Part shown: positions 61,574-64,000 of the stretch, piece by piece
Numbering within the stretch: the first letter of the stretch is position 1
Layout of the letters: each line of letters begins with the position of its first letter
Assembly: GCA_003260075.1 (NCBI GenBank)
Contig: QLIY01000659.1
Span: 29,533 to 93,532, forward strand
Reading direction: 5' to 3'
Origin: Phallusia mammillata
Lineage: Eukaryota > Chordata > Ascidiacea > Phlebobranchia > Ascidiidae
Length of the DNA stretch: 64,000 nucleotides
Program-made: the position numbers and the translations under genes
Notes under the pieces: generated by a model
Databases searched by the model: none
Told to the model about the DNA's origin: nothing
The model's input: only the letters and a program-made list of their open reading frames with translations

Positions 61574-62199
61574 AGATAAACTTGATGTATTTTACCAAAG
61601 ATCAAGATATGTCAATTCCCGCGTGAATAGTAGTGGAGATGGACCGAATATTCGGTTTGCCGAATTTGTTTAAACGAATCAGTCACTTTTACCAACACAA
61701 ATTTAAAGCGTAAAACGTGTCTTTTCTGCTTAGTAAGGTCCACGCAAAAACTATACTGCCACTAATTAGAGTCAATAATTATAATTTTTAAAACATTACC
61801 GTCGGTACAGCACTGATTAATGGTAATCACAAAAATGGCAAGCCAGCTGCAGGCAATCACGTACGTGTTTCGTTTTATGGCTTATTTGGGGTTAAGTGCC
61901 AGACGCTAAAACAACACAAGCTTGTTGCAACAGTCTGATTGTAACCACCTGCAGTGCGTTTGTCGATTGCGAAGGTTCCTTTTGCATACACTTTACAGGC
62001 TTGATTTGACATGTGTTGAAAATCAGATGCAGAAATAATCGTGCTGTATAACGAGTTAAGTTACTTTTATATGTACGCATGAATTAAAATATACTTGTAC
62101 TGAAATGGCATAATTACTTGCTTTCTAGTAACTATTAACTAGTTGTGTTTTCAAGTAAATGTAGCTAATAGCCGTGGTTTGTTGCAACTTGCAGTAGCA

Positions 62200-62522
62200 C
62201 AGTGTTTCTCAACTCGTTTTAAGCCAAGGACCATCAGTCCAATTAAATGAATACCGTGAACCAGTCCATTATTAAGTAAGGATAAAGAAAACAAGCATAT
62301 TGACTTGAAATATATATTTTTCAAAACAGAATTTCGAGGAGCGGTATCAAACAACTGACAGCTAACAATAAATGACCAATAACTTGGATAAGCTTTTTTT
62401 GCTTACTGAATGTTTAATAAGTTAGGTGAAACTATTTCCAATTTATCACAAAAAAACAGTTAACGTCCAAAGAGGAACTAGTTCATGCACCACCATCATG
62501 GACCACTAGTTAAGAACCACTG
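62200..62522. mobile_element. hAT-type MITE, older copy
   Basis: Ends are CAGTGTTTCTCAACT and AGTTAAGAACCACTG (one mismatch), related to the element at 1894-2234. The flanks CAGTAGCA and CAGTAATA match at six of eight positions, so the target duplication has decayed. It lies about 60 bp upstream of the aminotransferase start codon. Confidence 0.75.
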
Positions 62523-62581
62523 CAGTAATATCTTTATCAGTTTCAGGGTAATTATATAGTTCACTAGTTTCTGCTGCTGCA

Positions 62582-63537
62582 ATGGATGTTCCTTTAAATG
62601 AGTTTGAAGAAAGTGGACTCAACGTTCCAGGGCATCTTTACCTGCAGTTTGGATCTCCAGGACCTGGTTTGCTTAAGAAAGTCGCCACAATGATGAAAGT
62701 TTGTATTTTGTACTAGGATTATTAGGTTTCCCTTTTTTAACTCTTTATGTCAACTCTTTAACCATTTTTAGACTGGAATGAACTTGTACCAGGAGCGGCA
62801 TAGACATGAAGAAGCACTGCAGTATGGCTGTTTAAGTGGAAATGGTTTATTACGTCTGGAACTGGCCAAGTTCCTTACTAGACAATACGGACAAGTTGTG
62901 GAAAGGTAACAACAATTAAGGCTTAATTGGTAAATTATTATTAAGCGGTTATAACTGCCAGAGATTAAAAATGCAAGTATTTTGTTTTGCTCGGGTATTT
63001 TTGACGTCATGCATATGACGTCATGAAATCAGCAAATGACCATCACATGCACGTTAGTCATTGCGTGTTTTGTTTGAAGCGGAAATGTCATCGAATCAAT
63101 TTTTTTGGAATGCCATTGTTTGCATGAAAATGTATGCGGAACAAGTTCTTTATTTTTGGTTTTTATTGGCCGATTTTTAGCGGATTTTGCCCTGCAAATA
63201 ATTATCAAAAAAGCTAACGTTCGGATATTGGCTCGGCTCAGCTTTTGTTGAACAATTAACTTTTTAACTCTACCAATGTTTGAATGTTGACGGTGTAGTT
63301 TTTCACACTGAGTGCTTCTAAACTGTTTTTTTTTATTGGATACCGTTTATTATATTAAAATAAAGGCAAGTTGATTTAATCTCTATCGTAACATGCAGGG
63401 ATGACATCTTTATCACCAATGGCGCTACTGGTGGTCTGGATTCGCTGATGAAACATTTCTTCACTCGGGATCACGTGATTTTCGTTGAGAATCCGACGTA
63501 TCAGACATTTGCACGTCACGTGGTCAATGACGATCAA
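62582..63537 (+). CDS. PLP-dependent class I/II aminotransferase, 5' part
   Basis: This is a fold-type I pyridoxal-phosphate enzyme, resembling the 2-aminoadipate/ARO8-like aminotransferase group. Three exons join in phase and the gene runs out of the window: 62582-62698, 62772-62905 and 63399-63537 (130 residues). Family features are FGSPGPGLLKKV near the N-terminus, the substrate-side LYQ ... YGCLSGNGLLRLELAKFL (usual form YGPxxGxxxLR), then the cofactor-binding start DIFITNGATGGLDSLMKHFF and VENPTYQTF. The lysine that binds PLP would lie in exons beyond 64000. I chose the first ATG because it follows directly on non-coding sequence. The specific substrate cannot be told from this part. Confidence 0.82.
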
Positions 63538-63861
63538 GTAAAAAAAATCAAAAAAAAGTTCAAAAAATTTTGTTCGATTTTTGGGATAAAATCTGTCGGT
63601 ATTGAGTTCTAAAAAATCACATCTTTTGTCTGTTTTGCCATACTTAAAAAAATTATGAGGTTGAAATATATCTTTTAAGACTCTGGTCTTTATCCGACTA
63701 ATTTTGTTTTAACTCAATTAAGATGAACATAAATTCATAACTAGGATCAGCCTTAACTGATACTGGTCAATCTGGCGATCCCCTACTACGAAGCTGACAT
63801 GTGCAGCATACGAGGCAGGCAACGGTGCTTGTGATCCGACTTTCGGCGGATTCTCCACTGG

Positions 63862-63935
63862 GCCTGTGTAGCTCAGTTGGTAGAGCGCGAGTCCCGGAAA
63901 GACTCCTGTCGTGGGTTCGAATCCCACCGCAGGCT
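63862..63935 (+). tRNA. tRNA-like cloverleaf, probably a tRNA pseudogene or SINE head
   Basis: Seventy-four bases fold as a cloverleaf: acceptor GCCTGTG with CGCAGGC, D-arm TAGCTCAGTTGGTAGAGCG, a five-pair anticodon stem GAGTC/GACTC, and a T-arm GTGGG-TTCGAAT-CCCAC (a good B box). The anticodon loop CCGGAAA lacks the universal T33, and its nominal anticodon GGA (Ser) does not fit a short variable arm. It lies in an intron of the aminotransferase gene. A decayed or SINE-borne copy is more likely than a working tRNA. Confidence 0.55.
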
Positions 63936-64000
63936 AGATTTTTCTAGCCTACGCCTTGCCATATGGTGGTGAATGCTTGGTGACCGGCTGATTCGGTATA

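Larger units (their letters stand above)
60242..62581. other. Divergent intergenic region
   Basis: Between the 5' ends of the EGF-ZP gene (-) and the aminotransferase (+). About 1 kb of its 2.3 kb is made of the two hAT-type elements at 60887 and 62200. No other coding or RNA signal was recognised. Confidence 0.55.

Overview
The window looks like AT-rich animal nuclear DNA, most probably from an ascidian tunicate of the Ciona type. This is inferred from compact multi-exon genes with clear animal orthologues, one TULA-type (UBASH3) gene in the role of the vertebrate A/B pair, one BTBD1/2-type gene, and intergenic acceptor sites with no upstream exon, as expected for spliced-leader trans-splicing. 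All gene models were built by eye: ORF pieces were joined at GT/AG sites with matching phase and compared with remembered protein families. No search was run.

Layout. 1-1023 (+): 3' end of PIBF1/CEP90. 2270-3783 (-): B4GAT1-like glycosyltransferase, only 45 nt behind the stop of PIGL (3862-5994, -), a likely two-gene operon. 6877-8392 (-): canonical APIP. 9364-12628 (-): a tandem paralogue of APIP whose zinc and catalytic residues are degraded and which is fused to six AT-hook motifs. 14265-18243 (+): UNC93A-like membrane protein. 21396-32051 (-): BTBD1/2-type BTB-PHR gene whose intron holds tandem repeat units carrying two identical copies of one exon. 32350-33159 (-): intronless PSMD8. 34986-43157 (-): UBASH3/TULA phosphatase, 17 exons. 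45057-48826 (+): EIF4A3. 49640-56644 (-): radial spoke head RSPH4A/6A. 57008-60241 (-): EGF-ZP domain membrane protein. 62582 to the end (+): 5' part of a PLP aminotransferase, with a tRNA-like element in its third intron.

Mobile DNA. Several hAT-type non-autonomous elements have recognisable terminal repeats; three (1894, 19057, 60887) have perfect 8-bp target duplications, and one pair is nested.

Assembly caution. Nineteen runs of ten or more bases are all G on the + strand, and no comparable C run exists. Most lie between two near-identical copies of the same sequence. They look like unmerged allelic contig overlaps. They duplicate exon pieces of B4GAT1, EIF4A3, RSPH and the AT-hook gene, and should be collapsed before annotation.

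Most novel points: the AT-hook/pseudo-APIP fusion, the BTBD1/2 exon duplicated by unequal crossing-over (the middle repeat is visibly a hybrid), and the PIGL-B4GAT1 operon.
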